The notes beneath the pieces were generated by a model, which was not told the origin of the DNA, did no database searches, and worked only from the letters and a program-made list of their open reading frames with translations. 51,231 nucleotides of DNA. Origin: Ardenticatena sp. (GTDB lineage Bacteria > Chloroflexota > Anaerolineae > Ardenticatenales > Ardenticatenaceae). Positions 1 through 7,949 of this stretch are shown here, piece by piece (position 1 is the first letter of the stretch; every line of letters starts with the position of its first letter). The DNA lies in contig WFOS01000017.1 of NCBI GenBank assembly GCA_015487975.1, forward strand, positions 1 to 51,231. The letters run 5' to 3'. The position numbers and the translations under genes are program-made.

Positions 1-186
1 GGATTGGTGGTGTCGCCGCCGCCACCGACGGCGACACCACCAATCCGGCCGCCAACACCGACGCCGACGCCGCCGACGCCGCCGACACCGCCGCCGACAC
101 TGCCGCCGCCGCCGCCATCAACGCCGACGCCGCCGCCGATACCGCCGCCGCCAACGGCAACACCGACGCCATCGACGTATCCGTGA
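1..186 (+). CDS. C-terminal Pro/Thr-rich tail of a truncated gene
   Basis: The reading frame is open from the first base to a TGA at 184-186, so this is the 3' end of a gene whose start lies outside the window. Nearly every residue is Pro or Thr, with a few Ala, Ser and Ile, produced by imperfect CCG/ACG-type triplet repeats. Such tails are usually extracellular or inter-domain linkers in Chloroflexota envelope proteins. The catalytic or binding part, if any, is not visible. The next gene starts 58 bases downstream on the same strand, so the two may be co-transcribed. The G-rich opposite strand is also open here, so coding on the plus strand is likely but not certain. Confidence 0.5.
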   Translation, partial: GLVVSPPPPTATPPIRPPTPTPTPPTPPTPPPTLPPPPPSTPTPPPIPPPPTATPTPSTYP

Positions 187-244
187 TGTCGTCGCGTGGG
201 CAAATGTGTGGTGGCGAGAAGCGGATGATGAAGAAGGAGGGGCT

Positions 245-2824
245 ATGAATAGGCGAAGCCAGGTGTTGAGGCGCATTCTGATCGTCATCGTCAGCGTCTT
301 GGGAGGTGCTCTCCTATTCGCACGGTGGCCAATGGCGTCGTCGGGCTTGGATGCGCAGGCCTATACGAGCAGTGGAGATATCGTGAGCCGCTTTCATCTC
401 TTTTCGATCAGCGCCCAAGCCTCGGTGGGGCGTTTCATCTGGCCGAAAGGGATCGATATTGCCTCCGATGGGAGTGTGTATCTCGTCGATACGCTCAACT
501 GTCGCATTCAGCGCTTCGACGCGGCGGGTGTTTGGTTGGGGGCGTGGGGGTCGTGTGGCAACGAAGAAGGCAAATTCTCCGATCAGCGAGGCATCGCCGT
601 GGCACCTGATGGGAGTATCTATGTCGCCGATACGGGAAACAGCCGTATTCAGCGTTTTACTGCCGATGGCGAATTCTTGGGGGCGTGGCAGGGAGCAGGC
701 GATCGGCGGTTGTACGAGCCGCTCGATGTGGCTGTTGCTCTGGATGGAACCGTCTACGTGGTGGATGGGACGGCGCATCGAGTGCAATATTTCTCACCGG
801 AAGGTGACTTGCAAGGGCAATGGGGCACGCAGGGCGATTTCGATGGGGGCTTGGGGCGTCCATCGAGCCTCGCGGTTAGTGCTGGCGGGTACGTCTACGT
901 GGTCGATATGTGGAACGATCGTATCCAGGTTTTTACGAGCGATGGGCGCTTCGTTCGCAAGTGGGGTGAAACTGGGAATGGGGATGGTGCGTTCGATGCG
1001 CCTGTGGCTATCGCGTTGGCTGCCAACGGAACCGTCTATGTCCTCGACCGTGGCAACAATCGTATTCAATATTTCGATCTGGACGGCACGTTCAAAGGGG
1101 CCTGGTCTCTCGCGGAGCAAGAAGAGGCAGATGCGCTAGCCGCTTCTCCGACGGGGACAGTCTATGTCGTCCAGACGAATACGAGTTCGATGGCGTCGAA
1201 GGTGCGTCGCTATTCGTCAGGGGGTGTCTTGCTTGGTGAATGGACATCGAGTATCGCTGACGAGACACCACTCATTGCACCGTATGGCGTTGCCATTGGG
1301 GCCAATGATAACGTCTATGTCGCTGATGCGTGGAGCCATCGTGTCCCGGTCTTTACCAAAGATGGGCGTTTTTTACGCACTTTGGGAACGGATGGGCAAT
1401 TTTTTGCTCCTCGTTCGGTCGAAACAGGGCCAGACGGATCAGTATACGTTGGTGATGGACACCAGCAGATACAGCGCTTCACTGCCGATGGCACCTTTTC
1501 GTCGGCGTGGGGAAGCCCTGGAAGTGGCGATGGCGAACTTTTGGGACCTTCGGGGATTGCCGTCTCGAGCGATGGAACGGTCTATGTCGTCGATACGATG
1601 AACCAACGAGTTCAGCATTTTACGGCGGATGGCACATTTTTGCGTAAATGGGGTGGCGCTGGGCGTGGTGATGGCGAATTCTTTAATCCACAGGGTATCG
1701 ATGTTGCGCCATCGGGCGAGGTGTATGTTTCCGATTTCGACAATCGTATTCAACGGTTTTCGCAGGATGGCCTTTTCTTGGGCAAGTTTGGCACATTTGG
1801 AAGCGGTCGAGGGCAATTCAACTTGCCCGCAGGATTGGCGTTTGGTGCCGACAACTTTTACGTTGCGGATATGGGCAACAATCGCGTTCAACAATTTTCG
1901 CTCGATGGAACATGGTTGGGGAGTTGGGGGGAACATGGAGGCGGTGTCGGGCAATTTTCTTCCCCGCGTGATGTCGCAGTGGCTTCCGATGGAACGGTAT
2001 ACGTTGCCGATATGGGGAATCATCGTGTGCAAGTCTTTGGAACTGCATATCTCGACCAGTGGCGAGGCGAGTTCTTCGACAATGATTGGCTGACTGGCCC
2101 GCCAGTGGCCGTTCAATATACCGATACCTTGAATTTCGACTGGCTCGACGGATCGCCACTTCCAGGCATAGCAAGCGACCATTTTTCCGATCGGTGGTCT
2201 CGATACGTGTATTTCGAGGCGGGGTGGTACACGTTCTCGCTCAAGAGTGATGACGGCATCCGCGTCTGGATCGACGAGCAACTCGTTTTGGACTCTTGGA
2301 AAAAATCAGTTGCTACATTTTCGTTCGATATGTTTGTGCCGCGAGGATATCATCGCATCTTGATCGAGCACTGGGAAAATGTTGGAGATGCCTCGCTCGT
2401 ATTTTCGTGGCAACCGACGGCGCTCTATACCGAGACCGTGACACTCCCCGTCGTGACATACGAGCAGAAAGCATTTTCAGGGCCTTGGGAGGAAGAAAAG
2501 AACAACTGGTTTTCATCTTCATCTGCCAATGGTCCGCTCTATGCGAATCAGGCGTACTATGGATACTTCGACGATCAAGATGACATTTTCTGGATTTTTC
2601 TACCAACAGATGGAACGATCCGTGTGGAATTGGAAAATCAAGCGGAGCAAGATGTTCAACTGATTTTGTACGATGAGGAACTGCAAATCTTCGCCGTAGC
2701 GTATGACGCCCCATATGAGTTGACCTATTCTCCTGCCTCGAAAGGGGTGTATTACATTCGTGTCTACAATGCCGGAAATACCAATCAAACCACGCCCTAT
2801 GTTCTGTGGGTGCGGTATCCATGA
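245..2824 (+). CDS. membrane-anchored NHL-repeat protein with PA14 and PPC-like domains
   Basis: Predicted 859-residue surface protein. The ATG at 245 is chosen because an AAGGAGG-type ribosome site precedes it at 233-241; the open frame extends 13 codons further without one. Residues 10-26 form a hydrophobic N-terminal anchor or signal. Residues about 50-600 hold about twelve NHL repeats of the form G(S/T)VYVxDxxNxRIQxF, enough for two six-bladed propellers. Residues about 601-727 form a PA14 domain (SDDGIRVWID, then the LVFSW end), a carbohydrate-binding fold. Residues about 739-859 resemble a bacterial pre-peptidase C-terminal (PPC) beta-sandwich. NHL and PA14 domains bind ligands or glycans, so adhesion or cell-wall sensing is likely, without a visible enzyme. 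It lies 106 bases upstream of the EssC-like ATPase on the same strand and could be part of that secretion locus. Confidence 0.85.
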   Translation: MNRRSQVLRRILIVIVSVLGGALLFARWPMASSGLDAQAYTSSGDIVSRFHLFSISAQASVGRFIWPKGIDIASDGSVYLVDTLNCRIQRFDAAGVWLGAWGSCGNEEGKFSDQRGIAVAPDGSIYVADTGNSRIQRFTADGEFLGAWQGAGDRRLYEPLDVAVALDGTVYVVDGTAHRVQYFSPEGDLQGQWGTQGDFDGGLGRPSSLAVSAGGYVYVVDMWNDRIQVFTSDGRFVRKWGETGNGDGAFDAPVAIALAANGTVYVLDRGNNRIQYFDLDGTFKGAWSLAEQEEADALAASPTGTVYVVQTNTSSMASKVRRYSSGGVLLGEWTSSIADETPLIAPYGVAIGANDNVYVADAWSHRVPVFTKDGRFLRTLGTDGQFFAPRSVETGPDGSVYVGDGHQQIQRFTADGTFSSAWGSPGSGDGELLGPSGIAVSSDGTVYVVDTMNQRVQHFTADGTFLRKWGGAGRGDGEFFNPQGIDVAPSGEVYVSDFDNRIQRFSQDGLFLGKFGTFGSGRGQFNLPAGLAFGADNFYVADMGNNRVQQFSLDGTWLGSWGEHGGGVGQFSSPRDVAVASDGTVYVADMGNHRVQVFGTAYLDQWRGEFFDNDWLTGPPVAVQYTDTLNFDWLDGSPLPGIASDHFSDRWSRYVYFEAGWYTFSLKSDDGIRVWIDEQLVLDSWKKSVATFSFDMFVPRGYHRILIEHWENVGDASLVFSWQPTALYTETVTLPVVTYEQKAFSGPWEEEKNNWFSSSSANGPLYANQAYYGYFDDQDDIFWIFLPTDGTIRVELENQAEQDVQLILYDEELQIFAVAYDAPYELTYSPASKGVYYIRVYNAGNTNQTTPYVLWVRYP

Positions 2825-2901
2825 CCTCTCCATGTCGAGATCGAGGCATCGAGGGGATATGCAAGGTTCTGTGTTCACCTCCCTCACTGATGTATGAAAC
2901 T

Positions 2902-2913
2902 TTCGAATTCGAA
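2902..2913. repeat. 12-base perfect palindrome upstream of the EssC-like gene
   Basis: TTCGAATTCGAA is a perfect palindrome centred 23 bases before the ATG at 2931, in the 106-base gap after the NHL gene. It could be an operator for the secretion genes. With no second copy nearby, chance cannot be excluded. Confidence 0.25.
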
Positions 2914-2930
2914 CATGAGAGAACGATCGT

Positions 2931-5900
2931 ATGAACGCATTGCGAAACGATCAACCCCTTGCTCACATTACCCAACTGCCGAAAAATCAGACGCGTATGG
3001 AGCGTCCGATCCATTGGCGCTCACCGCATAAACCTTTCACCGTCTCGACCGAAGAGATCGACATTTTCCCGCCCCCACCACTTCCCACTCCACCAGATTC
3101 AGCGGGATTGCTCGTGACGTTCGCCCCCATGATAGGTATGCTTTTCGTCCTGATCATTGCAAGCCAATTCATGAAAGGTGGAGTGGCGTGGTTTCTCTTT
3201 TCGATTCCCATGATGGGCCTTTCGGCCTTTGCAACATGGTACATGGATCGGCAACGCAAGCAGAAGTATCAGGTGGAATTGGAGACACGTGAGATAAAGT
3301 ATACCAGTTACATCGAAGCGCAACGCCGTCAATTGAAGCAATATGCTGCCGGCATTCGTGAAGCGTTCAGACGGGATTATCCTCCTCCGGACGCTGTGCT
3401 CAGGTATCTCCATGAAACCAAAGGCGCAAGTCGTCGTTTGTGGGAGCGTATGCCACAAGACGAAGATTTTTTGATGCTCCGCGTTGGGATGGGCTCGGTG
3501 CCAGCCCCTTTCACGTTGAAATTCCGGGGGAGTGACAATCCACTCGACGACGATCCGCTGATCGAAATGGCACGAGCATTGTGTCGTGAATTTTCCACCT
3601 TACACAATATGCCGGTAACGGTTTCTCTCAAATCCTATCGGCGTTTTGGCATCGTCGTCGACGATCCAGGACGCCGTCGAAATGTGGCGAACAATCTCAT
3701 TTTGCAATTGGTTACCTTTCATGCGCCATCCGAAGTTCAACTTGTGCTCTTTTGCGATCAGCGCGATATCGATGATTGGAAATGGATGCGTTGGTTGCCG
3801 CACGTGCATGAACAAGGTGGCAAGCGACGCCTGATTGCTGCGGACGAATCGCAACGTGTTGCACTGGCACAACAATTGGAACATATTTTGCAATCTCGCC
3901 AAGAGAAAGATCAATCCGCAGTCGATGATGAAACGTTGCATTTGCCAATCTTCGTCATCATCGTGACGCAGCCTCGCTTCATTTTGGAAAGTCGGTCGCT
4001 TATGAACCTCTTGGATGCAGGGCCTGCCCATGGGCTTTTCTTCCTTGTGTTGGCGAAACAAGAGCGAGCGCTCCCTGCCCGGGTTCGTTCCTCCATCTAT
4101 ATTGGCAACCAGACATTTTTGCGTCGTGAAGATGCAAGTGATATCGAGCAGATCGACTTCGACGGTGTTCTGACCCATGATCTTCGAAAATTTGCTCGGT
4201 TGATGGCTCCTATTCAAGACCCAGCTTTGACTGGCGTAGCTGAAATTCCTTCGATGGTCACGCTTTTCGAATTGCTCGACATTCGCGACGTCGATGATCT
4301 GTACCCCACGGTTGCATCTGCGTGGCAAGATTCTCTCAGGAGATTGCGCCATCTGGTAGCGCCATTGGGCTATAAAGCGGGGCGTGAAATGCTCGAAATC
4401 GATCTGCATGAGCGAGCACATGGCCCCAATGGACTGGTTGCTGGTATGGTTGGGGCGGGGAAAAGCGAGCTTTTGCAGACGCTGGTCGTTTCTTTCGCGC
4501 TTCGGTATCACCCACACCAATTGGCTTTCGTGCTCATCGATTACAAGGGGGGTGGTATGGCGGAGCCATTTCGCGAGTTGCCTCATACGGTGGGCATCAT
4601 CACCAACTTACAAGACCCACTCCTGGCACAACGTGCCATCAAATCATTGGATGTCGAAATGCGCCGTCGTCAGGCGCTCTTCAAGGAGGCGAATGTCAAC
4701 CACATCGATGCCTATCATAGGCGGATGTACGAAGAGCATGATGAGCGCGCCCGGACGCCATTGCCATATCTCATGGTCATCGTCGACGAGTTTGCCGAGA
4801 TGAAAACCGAAAACCCCGATTTGGCACGTGAGTTCATTCGTATTGCTCGTTTGGGGCGTGCTCTCGGGTTACGCCTCATTCTGGCGATGCAGAAACCTGC
4901 TGGGATCGTGGATAGTCAGATCGAAGCCAATACTCGTTTTCGGCTCTGTTTGCGTGTCGCACAAGTCGAAGATAGCCGGACGATGATTCGCCGACCGGAT
5001 GCTGCGTATCTCAAACAAACAGGGCGTGCGTTCTTCCAAGTTGGCGTCAATGAGCTCTTCTACGAATTTCAAGTTGCTTGGTCTGGTGCTCCTTATGTAC
5101 CCGGAGGGATGAGTGAGGACGAGGTGCAGTTGTTCGAGGTTCGCATCGATGGCGAACGTCGTCCGCTTGGCGTCCCATTGAACGTATTGCCGCGAATATC
5201 CATGGACAATGTCCCAGAGACGCAATTGGAGGCCGTCATTCGCTTTCTGGACACGTTGGTTCACGAAGCGGAGATCGAGCCGCTGCCGAAATTGTGGAGC
5301 GATCCGTTACCTGAGGAAATGTATCTTGACGAGCTGATTCCGCTGGATCAGTACCGCTGGCATGCACAACAGCAGATCTGGCGAGATGAGCAGGTGGCGA
5401 TTCGTGCCGCAGTTGGCAAAATCGACGATCCAACGAATCCCGATCCGGCGAAGCGCCAACGCACTCTCTTCGTCGATTTCGAGGAAGTTGGAAACGTCGC
5501 CCTCTATGGTGTGCCTGATGCTGGCAAGACGGAATTCGTCACGACTTGTCTGACGAACCTGGCGCTCAATGCGTCTCCTGCCGAATTACACATGTATATC
5601 ATCGATTGTGCAGGTGGAGATTTGCAAGTTTTCGAACAACTTCCACATGTGGGTGCTTTCATCGTCGATGAGGAGAAAGATCGCCAAATCCGCCTTTTCC
5701 GCCTCTTGACGCGATTGATGGAGGAGCGAAAACGACTCTTTTTGCAACATCGTGTCAATGAGTGGCGGCAATGGAACCAAAAAAATCCCACACAGTACTT
5801 GCCTGCGCTGCTCTTGGTGATCGACAACATGGCTGGCTTCAAAGAGATATACCAAGAGTCGTCTCAGGATCAAGTGATTTATGAAGGGATCGAACGTCAA

Positions 5901-6728
5901 TTGATACAACTCGTGCGTGAGGGGCGGCGTTTCGGAATCCATGTCTTGGTGACAGCCATCATGCCAACCGATTTGAGATTACAAATGCGCTCGGTTTTTG
6001 GGTGGAGTATTCCATTGCAATTGCAGGATGCAGCTGGATATAGTGAACTACTGGGCGTCCGTACGCTCATGCAACCTGCTCCGTTCCCTGGTCGTGGTTT
6101 GGTTGCTCTCGAAGAAGGTGGCTCTCAACGGGTTGTGTATGAGTTTCAAACGGCTTTGGCGGCAAGAGGAAGCACGAAATCCGAGCGTCGCAAAGCACTC
6201 GAAGCGCTCTTCTCGTCGATGGGGGCGTCGCCTCAAGCGACGGAAGCACCGCCGCAGCCAGTACGTATCATCCCAGATCTCCTTCCGTTCTCCGATTTCG
6301 AAAAGGATATTCCAGCCCCAGAATCGCGCCAGAAGTTGTTACTTCCGCTTGGGTATGAACTCGTCGATGCGACCGTCTTTTCTGTGGATCTGACACGGCA
6401 ACGTGGCATGCTGGTATTGGGCGCACAAGAAGTCGGGAAGACGAATCTGTTGAAGGTTTCGATTCGTCTGTTGCAGCATCTCTATGGTGATGAGATAGCC
6501 TTCTACATCATCGACCTTCAGAACAGTGGATTACGCATTTTCGAGCCGGAAGTAGATCGGTATATCGACGACTACCAAGATGCCGTCGATTTCCTCTGCC
6601 ATTTGCGGGAAGCCATCCAAAGCAAGGCGATGGAGAAATCCGTGAAATGGCACGTTGTGTGCATCGATGATTTCGATGCGCGTGTCGCCGGGCTGTCGCT
6701 CAGCGATGGTATTCCGCAAGAAGCGTAA
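2931..6728 (+). CDS. EssC/FtsK-SpoIIIE type VII secretion ATPase, interrupted by an in-frame stop
   Basis: Motor ATPase of a type VII (WXG100/Ess) secretion-like system, 1265 residues before a TAA. Two membrane segments lie at about 60-79 and 83-104, followed by a charged coiled region and three FtsK/SpoIIIE domains. Walker A motifs are GMVGAGKS at 505-512, GVPDAGKT at 860-867 and GAQEVGKT at 1164-1171. Walker B-like strands are LMVIVDEFAEM, LLLVIDNMAG and HVVCIDDFDA. All three nucleotide sites look intact, whereas many EssC proteins have degenerate second and third sites. Firmicute EssC starts with FHA domains; this one does not, and an FHA domain is instead found in the gene at 7023. The same frame continues after the TAA to 7010 and encodes the expected end of the third ATPase domain. 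The gene is therefore either a recent nonsense mutant, a sequence error, or yields a protein lacking about 93 residues. The start at 2931 has only a weak GAGAG ribosome site; the ATG at 2997 is an alternative. Confidence 0.85.
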   Translation: MNALRNDQPLAHITQLPKNQTRMERPIHWRSPHKPFTVSTEEIDIFPPPPLPTPPDSAGLLVTFAPMIGMLFVLIIASQFMKGGVAWFLFSIPMMGLSAFATWYMDRQRKQKYQVELETREIKYTSYIEAQRRQLKQYAAGIREAFRRDYPPPDAVLRYLHETKGASRRLWERMPQDEDFLMLRVGMGSVPAPFTLKFRGSDNPLDDDPLIEMARALCREFSTLHNMPVTVSLKSYRRFGIVVDDPGRRRNVANNLILQLVTFHAPSEVQLVLFCDQRDIDDWKWMRWLPHVHEQGGKRRLIAADESQRVALAQQLEHILQSRQEKDQSAVDDETLHLPIFVIIVTQPRFILESRSLMNLLDAGPAHGLFFLVLAKQERALPARVRSSIYIGNQTFLRREDASDIEQIDFDGVLTHDLRKFARLMAPIQDPALTGVAEIPSMVTLFELLDIRDVDDLYPTVASAWQDSLRRLRHLVAPLGYKAGREMLEIDLHERAHGPNGLVAGMVGAGKSELLQTLVVSFALRYHPHQLAFVLIDYKGGGMAEPFRELPHTVGIITNLQDPLLAQRAIKSLDVEMRRRQALFKEANVNHIDAYHRRMYEEHDERARTPLPYLMVIVDEFAEMKTENPDLAREFIRIARLGRALGLRLILAMQKPAGIVDSQIEANTRFRLCLRVAQVEDSRTMIRRPDAAYLKQTGRAFFQVGVNELFYEFQVAWSGAPYVPGGMSEDEVQLFEVRIDGERRPLGVPLNVLPRISMDNVPETQLEAVIRFLDTLVHEAEIEPLPKLWSDPLPEEMYLDELIPLDQYRWHAQQQIWRDEQVAIRAAVGKIDDPTNPDPAKRQRTLFVDFEEVGNVALYGVPDAGKTEFVTTCLTNLALNASPAELHMYIIDCAGGDLQVFEQLPHVGAFIVDEEKDRQIRLFRLLTRLMEERKRLFLQHRVNEWRQWNQKNPTQYLPALLLVIDNMAGFKEIYQESSQDQVIYEGIERQLIQLVREGRRFGIHVLVTAIMPTDLRLQMRSVFGWSIPLQLQDAAGYSELLGVRTLMQPAPFPGRGLVALEEGGSQRVVYEFQTALAARGSTKSERRKALEALFSSMGASPQATEAPPQPVRIIPDLLPFSDFEKDIPAPESRQKLLLPLGYELVDATVFSVDLTRQRGMLVLGAQEVGKTNLLKVSIRLLQHLYGDEIAFYIIDLQNSGLRIFEPEVDRYIDDYQDAVDFLCHLREAIQSKAMEKSVKWHVVCIDDFDARVAGLSLSDGIPQEA

Positions 6729-7010
6729 AAATCGATTGTCGATTTGGCTGATACCGAAAAGGTTCGCTTTCTCTGTTGTGGGGGACACGCATTGTTTGCC
6801 CAATCGAAATCCCTGATGAATGACTTCTTGCGGGGCATCCGTGAGATTGGCGAGTTGATTTTCGTCGGTTCGGCACCACAAGATGCTGGCGGTGATGTCA
6901 TTCCTTTCAATGAGACGGGGAAGGATTGGGGGCCAGGCATCGTCGTGCGCGCCCGTTCGCGCACCGATTATACCAAGATCAAAACCCCTGTTTTTCGTGA
7001 AGCGGAGTGA
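6729..7010 (+). pseudogene. in-frame remainder of the EssC-like ATPase after the TAA
   Basis: These 93 codons follow the TAA at 6726-6728 in the same frame and end at TGA 7008-7010. The product reads as the natural completion of domain 3: a beta-strand KVRFLCCGG, a segment around FLRGIREIGELIFVGSAP, then a short tail ending REAE. No good ribosome site precedes the first possible start (TTG 6744), so independent translation is unlikely. One base change in the TAA would restore a continuous protein of 1359 residues. The following gene starts 12 bases later with its own AGGAG site, so the operon is otherwise intact. Confidence 0.75.
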
Positions 7011-7022
7011 ACAGGAGCGTAT

Positions 7023-7616
7023 ATGGAACGTGTTGTTGTTACTCTCACTTCACAGAATAGAAGCATCGATGCTGATATCCCCGCGATGATTCCGCTTGTC
7101 GATATGATGTGGACGATCGCTGATGCACTCGATCTGCGCAGGCGTGAAAACGATGAATGGACTTCGTCCCGCATATGGTTGGAATTTCGATTGGAATTTC
7201 CCAAACAAAGGATTCTGCGCCCAGAACAGACCTTGATCGATGCTCGTGTATTGGATGGTGCGCGTATACGTGTGATTCGGGCGCGCCCGCCTCTTTATGC
7301 CTTGTATGCTCCGGGACATAGAAAAGCGTTTTACGTGTATGAAGAGCGCGCTATTCTTGGTCGTCCACCACGGGATGGTGTCCCCCAAGGTGGCGGTGAG
7401 GTCTTCATCGACTTGTCCGATCTCGATGTGGAACGCACGGTTTCACGCCCCCACGCGATCATCGAACGCAAAGAGCAAGGCTATTTTCTCATTCCTCGTA
7501 GCGGCACGACCAATCCAACTCGGTATGAAGATGATGTCATAGAAGAGCCCGTTATTTTGAAAGATGGGGCCTTGTTCCAATTGGGTGATGTACAACTCCT
7601 ATTTCGCCTGATCTGA
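7023..7616 (+). CDS. ubiquitin-like (YukD/EsaB-type) plus FHA domain protein
   Basis: 197-residue soluble protein, preceded by an AGGAG site at 7013-7017. Residues 1 to about 85 fit the ubiquitin-like YukD/EsaB fold: a VVVTLTSQ first strand, the P.LVDMMWTIADAL helix, a RPEQTLIDARVLDGARIRV end. YukD and EsaB are conserved small partners of EssC in type VII secretion. Residues about 100-197 form an FHA domain: AILGRPP, then TVSRPHAIIE, then a TTNPTRYE segment and a final QLGDVQLLFRL strand. FHA domains bind phosphothreonine. In Firmicutes the FHA domains belong to EssC itself; here FHA is joined to the ubiquitin-like partner, so the pair may rebuild the same complex in another arrangement. This is inference; the ubiquitin-like call rests on pattern and context. 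Confidence 0.75.
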   Translation: MERVVVTLTSQNRSIDADIPAMIPLVDMMWTIADALDLRRRENDEWTSSRIWLEFRLEFPKQRILRPEQTLIDARVLDGARIRVIRARPPLYALYAPGHRKAFYVYEERAILGRPPRDGVPQGGGEVFIDLSDLDVERTVSRPHAIIERKEQGYFLIPRSGTTNPTRYEDDVIEEPVILKDGALFQLGDVQLLFRLI

Positions 7617-7949
7617 CGGAACCCCTCGAACATTCATAACGCATTGTGGGATATCGCAGGGCGACATTTCCCACCCAGCATTCTCCTTCACTGCCCCCAT
7701 ACCTCACATGACACCCACCCCAACCTCGATCGCCCATCTGGGTACCCCTTCTCCTTCTCGTTGCACATATTGCACAAGTGGACCAGCGTTCTTTTCGAGG
7801 CTCTTGCCCGTAGCAAATCCTTTTGTGCAAACGTACCATACAAGCACCATGGAAAAGGGCAGAGCGCTCGATGCCGAGTGCACCCCGCACGGGTGTGCAC
7901 ATTTTCTTTTCCCCTTGTCAACCCTTTGCAAATGGAGGAGGGATTGTTT
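7617..7949 (+). promoter_or_regulatory. 333-base leader of the ammonium transporter gene with repeated TTGCACA motifs and a hairpin
   Basis: No convincing gene is present, although the amt frame happens to be open upstream. TTGCACA occurs at 7761-7767 and 7770-7776, and the inverted form TTGTGCAA at 7823-7830. At 7879-7900 an imperfect inverted repeat (GTGCACCCCG against CGGGTGTGCAC) is followed by a T-rich stretch, resembling an attenuator or terminator. The ribosome site GGAGGAGGG (7935-7943) precedes the ATG at 7950. Nitrogen transporters are usually tightly regulated, so an operator array is plausible, but no known regulator consensus is recognised. Confidence 0.4.

Noticed and set aside
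3600..4586. 328-codon minus-strand open frame inside the EssC-like gene
   Set aside because: Opposite the first ATPase domain, no ribosome site and no protein-like pattern.
6726..6728. Selenocysteine or pyrrolysine recoding at the EssC stop
   Set aside because: The codon is TAA, while those systems use TGA and TAG; no recoding element is evident.
7644..7949. 102-codon N-terminal extension of the ammonium transporter frame
   Set aside because: No ribosome site, composition unlike a protein, and the signal-like start at 7950 with GGAGGAGGG is far better.
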